From assembly GCA_905616395.1 (NCBI GenBank), contig CAJQSQ010000004.1, positions 62,001 to 126,000 on the forward strand: 64,000 bases of DNA, written 5' to 3'. This stretch comes from an uncultured Candidatus Pelagibacter sp. (lineage in GTDB: Bacteria > Pseudomonadota > Alphaproteobacteria > Pelagibacterales > Pelagibacteraceae). Shown here piece after piece: positions 1 to 9,128 of the stretch. A program made the position numbers and the translations under genes. How positions within the stretch are numbered: the stretch's first letter is position 1; each line of letters starts with the position of its first letter. The notes beneath the pieces are model-generated. The model saw only the letters and a list, made by a program, of their open reading frames with translations, did not search any database and was not told the origin of the DNA.

Positions 1-216
1 AATTAGATAATACCAAAAATAATCTTTAAATATTTCAAAAGATATACCTGTACATGTTAATGAATATATAATCATTGCAGGTGATCCAATGTTAGCTGCA
101 AAATTGGTTATAAAAGTCGTGTCAAGTTTAGGGTTATTTTTACCTAGATAGTAACCAATGCCAACAACAAAAAAGACTGGAAATAAAACCTCAAACAGTT
201 TTAGATATATTTCCAT
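1..216 (-). CDS. AEC (auxin efflux carrier) family transporter, N-terminal part, truncated by window edge
   Basis: Reverse strand reads MEIYLKLFEVLFPVFFVVGIGYYLGKNNPKLDTTFITNFAANIGSPAMIIYSLTCTGISFEIFKDYFWYYLI; start codon overlaps the hom stop codon by 1 nt. Confidence 0.7.
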   Translation of the reverse strand, partial: MEIYLKLFEVLFPVFFVVGIGYYLGKNNPKLDTTFITNFAANIGSPAMIIYSLTCTGISFEIFKDYFWYYLI

Positions 217-1508
217 TAATTATAAATTCTAATCAATGTTGGGTATTTAAGAATATTTTTGTCTTTTTTGAAAACAGAAAGGCAATTCTTAGAATTAAGT
301 TCATTAGTTTTATGGGTAATAATAACAATAGTAGCTTTATTATTTTTTTTATCAGGAGTTTGTATTAATCTTTTTACTGAAATTTTATACTTAGCTAATC
401 TGTTAGTGATTGTTGATAAAACACCAGGTTTGTCTTTAACTTCAAATCTCAAATATAGTGAATTCACATAATTATCAACGTTGTAACATTTAATTGATTT
501 ACGTTTATTACCCGGAATACCAAATGGTTTTTTAACATTCCCATTTAATATTGAAAGTAGATCAGATAATAATGATGATGAAGTTGGACCTGGTCCAGCC
601 CCTTCGCCTTGCAATATACTTTCACCTACTGGTTTTCCTTCAAGAATAACAGCGTTCATAACACCACCAACGTTGCCAATGTATGAATTTTTACTAACTA
701 AGCATGGATGAACAGTTTCAAAAAGTTGACTATTAATAAGTTCAGAAATACCCAATAATTTAATACGTAAATTTAATTGATTAGCAATTTCAATATCTTT
801 AAGTTCAATTTTTTGAATACCTTCCATTAAACATTTGTGTTTTGAAATTTTAGTATTAAATGCGAGAGCAGATAAAATTCTTACTTTAGCAAATGCATCA
901 AAACCATTTAAATCTAATTTTGGATTACCTGGTTCTGCGTAACCTAATTTCTGTGCCTTCTTTAATACATTGGCAAAACTATCGTTTGAATTCTCCATCT
1001 CAGAAAGAATGTAGTTGGAAGTACCATTTAGAATTCCATAAACTTTAGTAATCTTGTTAGTTGCAAGGCCCTCTTTAATAGTTCTTAATATTGGAATACC
1101 ACCTGCAACAGATGCTTCAAATTCTAAGTTAACGTTATTGTCTTCAGCTAACTTTCCTAAATAATCACCATGTTTAGAAATAAGTGCTTTATTAGGAGTG
1201 ATTACATGTATTTTATTCTTTAAAGCAGTTTCTACAACTTTTTTAGATATCCCGTCCGACATACCTATAGCTTCAAATAAAATATCTACCTTAGTCTTAT
1301 TAAAAATTTCTAATGGGTTTTTAAAAAATATATTCTTATTAACTTTAAATTTTCTCTTTTTGGATAAGCTTCTTGCTGAAACAGCTATTATATTAATCTT
1401 TTTACCTGTCTTAAGTTCAATATCTTTTTTTTTAGTATTAAGTTCATTTAACAAGTAAATACCTACTTGTCCTAAACCAACAACAGCAATATTAATTATA
1501 TTTTTCAT
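216..1508 (-). CDS. hom: Homoserine dehydrogenase (with C-terminal ACT-like domain)
   Basis: Rossmann motif VVGLGQVG, GILNGTSNYIL, KLDLNGFDAFAKVRILS, C-terminal KDKPGVLSTITNRLA. Confidence 0.93.
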   Translation of the reverse strand: MKNIINIAVVGLGQVGIYLLNELNTKKKDIELKTGKKINIIAVSARSLSKKRKFKVNKNIFFKNPLEIFNKTKVDILFEAIGMSDGISKKVVETALKNKIHVITPNKALISKHGDYLGKLAEDNNVNLEFEASVAGGIPILRTIKEGLATNKITKVYGILNGTSNYILSEMENSNDSFANVLKKAQKLGYAEPGNPKLDLNGFDAFAKVRILSALAFNTKISKHKCLMEGIQKIELKDIEIANQLNLRIKLLGISELINSQLFETVHPCLVSKNSYIGNVGGVMNAVILEGKPVGESILQGEGAGPGPTSSSLLSDLLSILNGNVKKPFGIPGNKRKSIKCYNVDNYVNSLYLRFEVKDKPGVLSTITNRLAKYKISVKRLIQTPDKKNNKATIVIITHKTNELNSKNCLSVFKKDKNILKYPTLIRIYN

Positions 1509-1733
1509 CTATTTATTAATATCTGGGTATTCTGCATTATTTGAATAATCTTTAAGAAAAAGGTTAAATTCATCAAAAGTCATAGATTTATAATCACCAG
1601 TTTTCTTTAATATCTTGAATAATTTTTTATCTTCTACAGATTTCTTTGTTGGGTCTTCATTCCAGTAAGCAGAGTCTTTGTTTAATGAGCACGAAGTTAA
1701 GAATAAAACTAAAGATAAAAATAAGTATTTCAA
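1509..1733 (-). CDS. Small putative lipoprotein of unknown function
   Basis: Signal peptide with lipobox FLTSC; 74 aa; in operon between argC and hom. Confidence 0.6.
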   Translation of the reverse strand: MKYLFLSLVLFLTSCSLNKDSAYWNEDPTKKSVEDKKLFKILKKTGDYKSMTFDEFNLFLKDYSNNAEYPDINK

Positions 1734-2752
1734 ATTAATCCTTTTGCTTCATTAAAACCATATTTAATATTCATATTTTGTATTGCTTGACCTGCCCCAC
1801 CTTTAATTAAATTATCAATAGCAGATAAAATAATAACCTTATTTTTATACTTAGTTTTACAAATTACTATAGAGCAATTATTTGTGTTAATTACGTCATT
1901 TGTACTTAGCAACGAATTTGTTTTTAAAATTTTAACGAATCTACTTTTTGAATATTCTGCATTTAAGGTTTTTTCTAATTTTTTAGAACTTACACCTTTA
2001 TTTAAATCAACATAAATTGTGCTTAAAATTCCTCTAAACATTGGTGTTAGATGGGGTGTAAAAGTAAAAGAGAATTTCTTTTTAGTATGGTTATTAATTT
2101 CTTGTTGAATTTCAGAGTTATGTCTATGGAAACCAACACCATATGCACTTAATGACTCATAAAGGTTTTTATCTTTATATTTATCATGAACTCCTCTTCC
2201 CGCTCCTGAATAACCAGATTTAGAATCTATAATTACATTATCTATTTTTATTAAGTTTTTTTTAACTAGAGGTATAAGAGGTAAAAGTATCGATGTCGGA
2301 TAACAGCCTGGACACCCAATAATATTAAATTTCTTAACTTTATCGCCATTAATTTCTGGTAAAGAATAAATTGATTTTTTAATATTCTTAACTGATCTAT
2401 GTTTTTGCTTATACCATTTTAAATAGTCTGATGCTTTATTAAGTCTAAAATCAGCCGCTAAATCAATTAACACATTATGATCTAGTAAATCATTTGAAAT
2501 ATCTTGGCTCCCACCATTAGGTAAGGCTGTAAAAACAAGATCTATGTCTTTTAAAAGAGATCTGTTGTATTTGATTATTTTTGGTAACTTTTTTGAACTT
2601 AATGATTTTTCATAACTGGAGATATTTTTTCCAACAGAGGAGTTCCCACAGAGATATTTAATTTTAATATCACTGTGTTTAACTAATAATTTAATTAATT
2701 GAACACCAATATAACCAGTTGATCCAGCAACTAAAACATTAAGCTTAGGCAT
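1730..2752 (-). CDS. argC: N-acetyl-gamma-glutamyl-phosphate reductase
   Basis: VAGSTGYIGVQL, GCPGCYPTSILLPL, SGYSGAGRG; start set to MPKLNVLV (codon 33 of the ORF) so it does not overlap rpsI. Confidence 0.92.
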   Translation of the reverse strand: MPKLNVLVAGSTGYIGVQLIKLLVKHSDIKIKYLCGNSSVGKNISSYEKSLSSKKLPKIIKYNRSLLKDIDLVFTALPNGGSQDISNDLLDHNVLIDLAADFRLNKASDYLKWYKQKHRSVKNIKKSIYSLPEINGDKVKKFNIIGCPGCYPTSILLPLIPLVKKNLIKIDNVIIDSKSGYSGAGRGVHDKYKDKNLYESLSAYGVGFHRHNSEIQQEINNHTKKKFSFTFTPHLTPMFRGILSTIYVDLNKGVSSKKLEKTLNAEYSKSRFVKILKTNSLLSTNDVINTNNCSIVICKTKYKNKVIILSAIDNLIKGGAGQAIQNMNIKYGFNEAKGLI

Positions 2753-2786
2753 TTTTTTACTATAGCATTTTAGGGTTAAAAAAGAA

Positions 2787-3236
2787 TTATCTTTTCGAGA
2801 ATTGGAAGCTTCTTCTAGCTTTTCTACGACCAGGTTTTTTTCTCTCAACTGACCTAGAGTCTCTAGTATTTAATTTTTCCGTCTTAAGTATAGCTCTATT
2901 ATCTGCATCAAACAAAATTAAGGCTTTAGCAATACCATGGACCATTGCACCAGCTTGACCTGTGTGTCCACCACCTGCAACACTACATCTAACATCATAA
3001 TCTGTTGCTTGATTTATAATTTCGAACGGTCTTGTAATTTGCATTTTATGACTTCCACTAGTGAAATAGTCTTGCATAGTTCTGCCATTTACATAAATTT
3101 TACCTGTACCTTTTTTTACCCAAATTTTTGCAATTGATTTTTTTCTTCTACCTGTTGCATATTTACTATCTTTAAAATCTAGTTTAATTTTAGGTTTTTT
3201 TGGAGCAACTTTATTTGGTAAGACTGCTGTTTCCAT
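2787..3236 (-). CDS. rpsI: 30S ribosomal protein S9
   Basis: YATGRRKKSIAKIWVKKGTGKIYVNGR ... KKPGRRKARRSFQFSKR. Confidence 0.97.
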   Translation of the reverse strand: METAVLPNKVAPKKPKIKLDFKDSKYATGRRKKSIAKIWVKKGTGKIYVNGRTMQDYFTSGSHKMQITRPFEIINQATDYDVRCSVAGGGHTGQAGAMVHGIAKALILFDADNRAILKTEKLNTRDSRSVERKKPGRRKARRSFQFSKR

Positions 3237-3237
3237 A

Positions 3238-3699
3238 TTAATTTCTTATTAAATTTTTACTGTTTAATTTACCTAAGTCTAAAATTTTAGGGTTTTGTGC
3301 TGCATGAGGATGATCTTCACCAGCATAAATTTTTACTTTAGTTAATTGTTTTCTACCAAGTACTCCGCCAGGTAACATTCTTTTAACAGCTAGTTTTAAT
3401 GACTCACCCGGTTTATCTTTTTCTAATAATTTTTCAGGTGTTATCTCTTTAATTCCACCAGGGTGACCAGTGTGTCTGTAATACTTTTTGTCCTTGAATT
3501 TTTTTCCAGTGAATTTTGCTTGTTCAACATTTTTTACTACAACAAAATCACCATCATCCATATGAGGAGTAAAGGTAGTTTTATTTTTTCCTCTAACAAT
3601 CATTGCTATTATGGAAGCAAGCCTTCCAACTACAGCATTTTTTGCATCAATTTCAAACCAGTTGCTAGTTAATTCACTTTGTTTTAGAAATTTTGTCAT
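3238..3699 (-). CDS. rplM: 50S ribosomal protein L13
   Basis: NWFEIDAKNAVVGRLASIIA, YRHTGHPGGIKE; start set to MTKFLKQ (codon 20 of the ORF). Confidence 0.95.
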   Translation of the reverse strand: MTKFLKQSELTSNWFEIDAKNAVVGRLASIIAMIVRGKNKTTFTPHMDDGDFVVVKNVEQAKFTGKKFKDKKYYRHTGHPGGIKEITPEKLLEKDKPGESLKLAVKRMLPGGVLGRKQLTKVKIYAGEDHPHAAQNPKILDLGKLNSKNLIRN

Positions 3700-3750
3700 T
3701 GTGCGAGGATTAATACTATTATTAGATATAAAGTCAATTTTATATTTAGC

Positions 3751-3778
3751 TTGCAATAAGGGTCAAGAATGTTATTTT
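3751..3778 (+). promoter_or_regulatory. Candidate sigma70-type promoter for the metY leader (TTGCAA, 16-nt spacer, TATTTT)
   Basis: Box spacing places initiation near 3784-3785, at the 5' edge of the SAM-II-like P1 stem. Confidence 0.3.
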
Positions 3779-3782
3779 GATT

Positions 3783-3827
3783 GGGCCGATTTGTTCCTAT
3801 TGCAGGCTAAGTATTGCTAAACAGGAT
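3783..3827 (+). promoter_or_regulatory. SAM-II-like riboswitch aptamer
   Basis: GGGCC GATTTGTTCCTATTGCA GGC TAAGTATTGCTAAACAGGAT. P1 GCC/GGC (3785-3787/3805-3807); pseudoknot TCCT (3795-3798) with AGGA (3823-3826); conserved-looking GAUUU...UAUUGCA and GCUAAA. Confidence 0.7.
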
Positions 3828-3841
3828 TATTTATACTCATT

Positions 3842-3900
3842 TTCGGCAGGCATTTGAACTATATTGTACGCCTTGCATATGCTAAAGTACTAAAAAGGAG
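3842..3900 (+). promoter_or_regulatory. SAM-V-like riboswitch overlapping the ribosome-binding site of metY
   Basis: AGGC ATTTGAACTATATTGTAC GCCT TGCATATGCTAAAGTACTAAAAAGGAG. P1 AGGC (3848-3851) with GCCT (3870-3873); pseudoknot GTAC (3866-3869) with GTAC (3887-3890); SD AAAGGAG immediately 3'. Confidence 0.8.
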
Positions 3901-3906
3901 CACAAG

Positions 3907-5250
3907 ATGAGTACAAAAAGACAAAACCCAGAAACTATCGTTATTCACGGTGGTGATTATAGAAGTGACCCAACAACTAAAGCTGTAGCAGTTCCAATTT
4001 ATAGAACAACTTCATACTTATTTGATAGTACCGAGCATGCCGCGAATCTCTTTAGCTTGAAGGAGTTTGGGAATATTTATACAAGAATTATGAACCCTAC
4101 TAATGATGCTTTAGAAAAAAGGATAGCAGCATTAGAAGGTGGTTTAGCCTGTTTAACAGTGTCTTCGGGACAAACTGCTTCAACATTTGCAATTTTAAAT
4201 GTTGCTCAAGCTGGAGATAATATAGTTAGCTCAACTGATCTTTACGGTGGAACTATTTCTTTATTTACCCACACTTTGAGTAAACTTGGAATTGAAGTTA
4301 GATATGCAGATCCTGCTGATCCAAAAAACTTTGAAAAAGCTGTAGATGATAAGACTAGAGCTTTTTATGGAGAAACTTTACCTAATCCATACCTAAGAGT
4401 TTTTCCTATCCAAGAAGTGTCTGATATTGGAAGAAAATATAACATACCTTTAATAATGGATAATACTGCATCCCCTATTCTCTGTAAGCCTTTAGAACAT
4501 GGTGCAGCAGTTGTTGTTCACTCACTCACAAAATATATTGCTGGTCATGGAACTGTTGTAGGCGGATGTCTAGTTGATGGTGGAAATTTTGATTGGACTG
4601 CAGACCCTAAAAGACAACCTTTATTTAATGAACCTGATGCAAGTTATGGTGGGGTTATTTGGGGTAAAGCTGTTCCAGAACTTACTGGTGCCAACGTATC
4701 ATTTGTCGTCAGAGCAAGAGTTACTCTTTTGAGAGACCTTGGTTCAGCACTAGCACCAGATAATGCTTTTGGAATTATACAAGGACTTGAAACAGTAGCT
4801 TTAAGAATGAAACAACATTGTTCAAATGCTGAAAAAACTGTGGAATACTTATCCAAACACAAAAATATTGCTAGAGTAATCTATCCAACAAAATATGATG
4901 GAGAAATAGGAAAAAGAGCTAAAAAATATCTTAAAGGTGGATACGGTGGTTTAGTTGGCATAGAGCTAAAAGGTGGTATTGAAGCTGGTAAGAAATTTAT
5001 AGAGGCTTTAAAAATGTTCTATCATGTAGCTAATATTGGTGATGCAAGAAGTTTAGCAATTCATCCAGGGTCAACTACTCATAGCCAATTAAATGAGAAA
5101 GAACTATTAGCAGCTGGTGTGACGCCAGGGTATGTAAGGTTGGCGATAGGTATAGAGCATATAGATGATATCATTGAAGACCTAGAGCAAGCACTCAATA
5201 GAGCTTCAGATAATATTGAAAATATTAAAAAAGCTAAAGCCGTTGGTTAG
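3907..5250 (+). CDS. metY: O-acetylhomoserine sulfhydrylase / aminocarboxypropyltransferase
   Basis: PLP-dependent Cys/Met metabolism family: VPIYRTTSYLFDSTEHAANLF, YTRIMNPTNDALEKRIAALEGG, HSLTKYIAGHGTVVGG, GDARSLAIHPGSTTHSQL. Confidence 0.93.
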   Translation: MSTKRQNPETIVIHGGDYRSDPTTKAVAVPIYRTTSYLFDSTEHAANLFSLKEFGNIYTRIMNPTNDALEKRIAALEGGLACLTVSSGQTASTFAILNVAQAGDNIVSSTDLYGGTISLFTHTLSKLGIEVRYADPADPKNFEKAVDDKTRAFYGETLPNPYLRVFPIQEVSDIGRKYNIPLIMDNTASPILCKPLEHGAAVVVHSLTKYIAGHGTVVGGCLVDGGNFDWTADPKRQPLFNEPDASYGGVIWGKAVPELTGANVSFVVRARVTLLRDLGSALAPDNAFGIIQGLETVALRMKQHCSNAEKTVEYLSKHKNIARVIYPTKYDGEIGKRAKKYLKGGYGGLVGIELKGGIEAGKKFIEALKMFYHVANIGDARSLAIHPGSTTHSQLNEKELLAAGVTPGYVRLAIGIEHIDDIIEDLEQALNRASDNIENIKKAKAVG

Positions 5251-6253
5251 AATTTTTAAATAAAATTATAAGATAGGTGGTCAAAACAAAGATTGACCCT
5301 AACTGGTGTAGTGATGCATATTTAATCTCTACACCAGAAATTAAAGTTACAATTCCCAAAAAAACTTGAAGCAAAATTGCTACATCAAATAATATAACAT
5401 TTTTAATATTAGATTTATTTCTTATAAAAAAATAATTTAAAATCAGAATAAAGAATAAAAGTAAATAAGCTGTAAAACGATGTAAAAATTGAATTATAGA
5501 TACATTGTAAAATAATTGAGTGCTTAATAAATCTAAATAACTAACATCACCAGGGAAAAAACTACCATTCATATCGGGCCATGAATTATAAATAAGACCT
5601 CCATCTAAGCCTGATAAAAAGGCACCTAATATAATTTGTAAAACAATCAGTATAAGAATAAATAATAAGAGCTTATATGGTAATTTAAATTGAAATTTTT
5701 TAATTTTATAAACATTCAAAATAAACCAAAAAACTAAACATAGAATAAATAGTGCTAAAGATAAGTGTATACTTAACCTAAAGTGACTAACATCATTGTT
5801 TTGGATTAATCCACTGGAAACCATATACCAACCAATAAATCCTTGAAGACACACAAGGAAAAATATCCAATAATATTTATTTGAATAATGTTGGGTATTT
5901 TTAAAATATAGACTAAATAAAATTAAAGGTAACAAGGTAAATAATCCTACAAATCTAGCTAATAATCTATGTGCGTATTCCCAATAAAAGATCACCTTAA
6001 ACTCATTTAGAGACATGCCGTAATTTATGTTTTGATATTCTGGAATTTTTTTATATTCAGAGAAATAAAAGTTCCACTCGTTAATGTTTAGGGGTGGAAG
6101 TATACCCGTAAAGAGTTCCCAAGCAGTGATAGATAAACCTGAATCAGTTAGTCTAGTAAGTCCACCAACTGCTACCATAAGAATAATTAATAAAAATAAT
6201 GTAATTAACCATAATTTTAAATATTTAATATAGGTGTCGCTATTTACAAACAT
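5234..6253 (-). CDS. ctaA: Heme A synthase (COX15/CtaA family)
   Basis: MVAVGGLTRLTDSGLSITAWELFTGILPP; multiple TM segments, FLHRFTAYLL. Confidence 0.9.
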   Translation of the reverse strand: MFVNSDTYIKYLKLWLITLFLLIILMVAVGGLTRLTDSGLSITAWELFTGILPPLNINEWNFYFSEYKKIPEYQNINYGMSLNEFKVIFYWEYAHRLLARFVGLFTLLPLILFSLYFKNTQHYSNKYYWIFFLVCLQGFIGWYMVSSGLIQNNDVSHFRLSIHLSLALFILCLVFWFILNVYKIKKFQFKLPYKLLLFILILIVLQIILGAFLSGLDGGLIYNSWPDMNGSFFPGDVSYLDLLSTQLFYNVSIIQFLHRFTAYLLLFFILILNYFFIRNKSNIKNVILFDVAILLQVFLGIVTLISGVEIKYASLHQLGSIFVLTTYLIILFKNSNQRL

Positions 6254-6295
6254 AAATTATACTTATAATAATTACTTTAATAACCAATTGATTAA

Positions 6296-6586
6296 ATGTC
6301 GCCTATAAACAAAAAAAAATTAAATTTAATAAGAATTAAGCTAGATAAGCTCGATACTGAGTTACTTAAATTGTTAAAAAAAAGATCTAATTTAGTAAAC
6401 GATGTATTAAAGGTAAAAATTCATAAAAAAGAAATCATCGATCAAAAAAGAATAAACTTCATACTTAAAAAAATTGAAAAAAAATCAATACAATTAGAAA
6501 TTGATCCGAAAATCACAAACAGAATATGGAAAAATATGATTTGGTCTTTTATTGATTATGAAAAAAGAAACTTTAGAAAAAAATAA
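6296..6586 (+). CDS. Chorismate mutase (AroQ type)
   Basis: RIKLDKLDTELLKLLKKRSNLVNDVLKVK ... IDQKRINFIL. Confidence 0.75.
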   Translation: MSPINKKKLNLIRIKLDKLDTELLKLLKKRSNLVNDVLKVKIHKKEIIDQKRINFILKKIEKKSIQLEIDPKITNRIWKNMIWSFIDYEKRNFRKK

Positions 6587-6588
6587 TA

Positions 6589-6780
6589 CTATTTACTGTG
6601 TGGGGGTAATTTTTTCTCTACAAACATCTCGTGTTTTCTTGTAGCAGGATTATATTTTTTAGCTGATAGTTTAACTTTAGCTTTTTCTCCACCAGCTGGT
6701 TTTTTAACATAATAAAAATATGGACTATCAGGTTTAGCCTCGGGTACTAATCTAACTTTAACGTGTGTTTTTTTTGGCAT
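6589..6780 (-). CDS. rpmG: 50S ribosomal protein L33
   Basis: VKVRLVPEA..FYYVKKP...KYNPATRKHEMFVEKKL. Confidence 0.9.
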   Translation of the reverse strand: MPKKTHVKVRLVPEAKPDSPYFYYVKKPAGGEKAKVKLSAKKYNPATRKHEMFVEKKLPPHSK

Positions 6781-6781
6781 A

Positions 6782-7159
6782 TTATTTTAAGTTTTTTATC
6801 TGTTTTATTAAGTCTGAAATCTTCTTAAGTTTATTTTTTATACTATAATCAGCATTTATAGAATTATTTGGTAATTCGTCAAGTTTTAAAGATTTATCAG
6901 AATTAAGAACTTTTTTAACACCAATAATTGTCATTCCTTGATCTTTAAGTAGATATTTAATTTTTTTTAAAACCTCTATTGTGTCATTGTTATAATATCT
7001 TCTATTACCATTTAAAATTTTTGGCTTAATTTGCTTAAATTCTTTCTCCCAGAACCGAATGGTATGAGTATTGAGGGTTCCTTTTTTCTTATTTACAAGA
7101 TTAAGAATTTTAGCAACCTCCCCTATAGATTTATAAGCATTATTATCTTTATGAATCAT
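6782..7159 (-). CDS. MerR-family transcriptional regulator
   Basis: SIGEVAKILNL...THTIRFWEKEFKQIKPKILNGNRRYYNNDTIEVLKKIKYLLKDQGMTI. Confidence 0.85.
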   Translation of the reverse strand: MIHKDNNAYKSIGEVAKILNLVNKKKGTLNTHTIRFWEKEFKQIKPKILNGNRRYYNNDTIEVLKKIKYLLKDQGMTIIGVKKVLNSDKSLKLDELPNNSINADYSIKNKLKKISDLIKQIKNLK

Positions 7160-7451
7160 TCTTAGAATTTACCAAATCTTTAAATTCTTTAGAAGCTTTA
7201 AATAGAACAACATCTCTATCAGATATAGTTTTTTGTTCTTTAGTTTTGGGGTTTCTACCAATTCTGCTTTTTTTTGAACGTACTAAAAAAGTACCAAATT
7301 TTGAAAGTTTTAGTTTTTTTTCTTTTTTTAAATTTTCAATTATTGTTCTTAAAAAATCATCAATCAAATTTTCAGCTATACTTTTTGAAAAACCAATCTG
7401 CATATAAATTGAATTTATAAGGTCTTTTTTTGTTAAGTTAGTTCTTTGCAT
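7149..7451 (-). CDS. ihfA: Integration host factor alpha subunit (HU/IHF family)
   Basis: LTKKDLINSIYMQIGFSK...KLSKFGTFLVRSKKSRIGRNPKTKEQ. Confidence 0.85.
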   Translation of the reverse strand: MQRTNLTKKDLINSIYMQIGFSKSIAENLIDDFLRTIIENLKKEKKLKLSKFGTFLVRSKKSRIGRNPKTKEQKTISDRDVVLFKASKEFKDLVNSKNDS

Positions 7452-8455
7452 TAACTTAAGTTGTTTCTTATTTTTTCTATTAAATTACCACTTACTGTTT
7501 TTGTGCAAACACTCAATGAATTTGAAAACCCAATATAATCAGTCCCACCATGACTTTTAATAACAGGATGGTCTAAGCCAATAAATATAGCTCCATTATA
7601 TAGTCTTGGATCTAATCTTGCTTTAAATTTTTTTAAATTTGAAATATTTAATAAAGATGAAATTTTACCAATAATATTACCTGTCATAACTTTCTTTAAT
7701 TCACTTGTAATAAAGTTTGCAGTACCCTCAGCTGTTTTTAAAGCAACGTTTCCAGTAAAGCCGTCTGCAACAATAACATTTACATCTCCATTCATTAATT
7801 GATTGCCTTCAATATAGCCCTTAAATTCAAAATCCTGATTTTGTCTTTGGTTTAATTGTTGATAAGTTTCTTTTATAATTTCATTGCCTTTGAATTCCTC
7901 AGACCCAATATTTAATAAAGCGACTTTTGCATTATCATGTGGGTATAGAGATCTAAATAATGAAGACCCCATTATTGAAAAATCAATTAAATTTTTTGGA
8001 CTGCACTCAATATTAGCACCCAAATCTAGCACAACACTCATTCCTTTTTTGTTTGGCCATAAAGCAGATAAAGCTGGTTTATCAATATTTTCAATCATCT
8101 TAAGATTGAGTTTTGATATAACCAATAAAGCTCCTGTATTTCCTGCGGAGATTACTACATCAGATTTTTTTTCTTTAACACTTTGAATGGCTAACCACAT
8201 ACTGGTATTTTTTCCACGCTTGGCACCTTCTAGTGGACTATCTGTGCCCTTAACAATGTCTACTGTGTGAATTATTTCAAAAGAAGTGTCGGATAAATCA
8301 TCTTTAATATGAGGAAGGATTTTATCTTTGTCACCAAAGATTTGATAAAATGAATTTTTATTATTTTTAAAATGATGAATAATGCCATCAATAACTTTTT
8401 TTGGAGAGCCATCACCACCCATTGCATCAACTGCAATCTTGATTATTTTATTCAT
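7451..8455 (-). CDS. plsX: Phosphate acyltransferase PlsX
   Basis: IAVDAMGGDGSPKKVIDG, SAGNTGALLVISKL, VVADGFTGNVALKTAEG. Confidence 0.95.
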   Translation of the reverse strand: MNKIIKIAVDAMGGDGSPKKVIDGIIHHFKNNKNSFYQIFGDKDKILPHIKDDLSDTSFEIIHTVDIVKGTDSPLEGAKRGKNTSMWLAIQSVKEKKSDVVISAGNTGALLVISKLNLKMIENIDKPALSALWPNKKGMSVVLDLGANIECSPKNLIDFSIMGSSLFRSLYPHDNAKVALLNIGSEEFKGNEIIKETYQQLNQRQNQDFEFKGYIEGNQLMNGDVNVIVADGFTGNVALKTAEGTANFITSELKKVMTGNIIGKISSLLNISNLKKFKARLDPRLYNGAIFIGLDHPVIKSHGGTDYIGFSNSLSVCTKTVSGNLIEKIRNNLS

Positions 8456-8470
8456 CTAAAGTTGAGGTAT

Positions 8471-8653
8471 TTATTCCTTGGGGTCTAAAACTTGTCTGCC
8501 TCTATACATTCCAGTTTTAAGATCAAGGTGATGAGGTAATCTGTATTCACCAGATTTTTTATCCTCAACAATATTAGTTGATTTGAACTTCATATTCTGA
8601 GCTCTTCTCATTCCAGTTCTTGACGGGGATTGTTTACGTTTTGGTACAGCCAT
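8471..8653 (-). CDS. rpmF: 50S ribosomal protein L32
   Basis: [19 protein letters not shown] ... [19 protein letters not shown]. Confidence 0.95.
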
Positions 8654-8660
8654 AATAAAA

Positions 8661-9128
8661 TTAATGCTTAACTACACCTTTTATATAAGAATTTAAAGTA
8701 TTATTTATCAAATTTAACCTATATTTTTCTAAATATTCTGCCAAATATTCAGTATTTGTGGCGTTATCTAAAAAAATTTCTAAAAGGCTGGCTCTAGATT
8801 CTAATGATAGACTATCCCAATCGTGAATTTTATCAATCATTCCATAGAATAAATTTAGATAGTCTTTCATTTTTTTATTAATTGATTGGTCGCCATAACC
8901 AATTTCCCTGATACTTAATTCTACTTGCCTGAAAGTAAAATCATAAATTTCTTGGAGTAGTTTTTTATCATTATTTTCCTTATAAACTTTTAAAAAGAAA
9001 GCGAAATGCAGTAAAAAGAATATCAATCTATCAGAAAAAGTATCTTGATTTTTAAAGTCTTTATACAAATCTTTATTTCTAGTTAATTTAACTAAATTGT
9101 TGTAAATATTTATGTAGTTTTTATTCAT
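8661..9128 (-). CDS. Ubiquinol-cytochrome c chaperone family protein
   Basis: [19 protein letters not shown]...[37 protein letters not shown]. Confidence 0.75.

Noticed and set aside
2753-2848. N-terminal 32 codons of the argC ORF and its overlap with rpsI
   Set aside because: The conserved ArgC start MPKLNVLVAGSTGYIG is at 2752; the upstream extension overlaps rpsI and is not argC-like.
3700-3756. N-terminal extension of the rplM ORF
   Set aside because: MTKFLKQ at 3699 fits L13 better; the extension is probably leader sequence.
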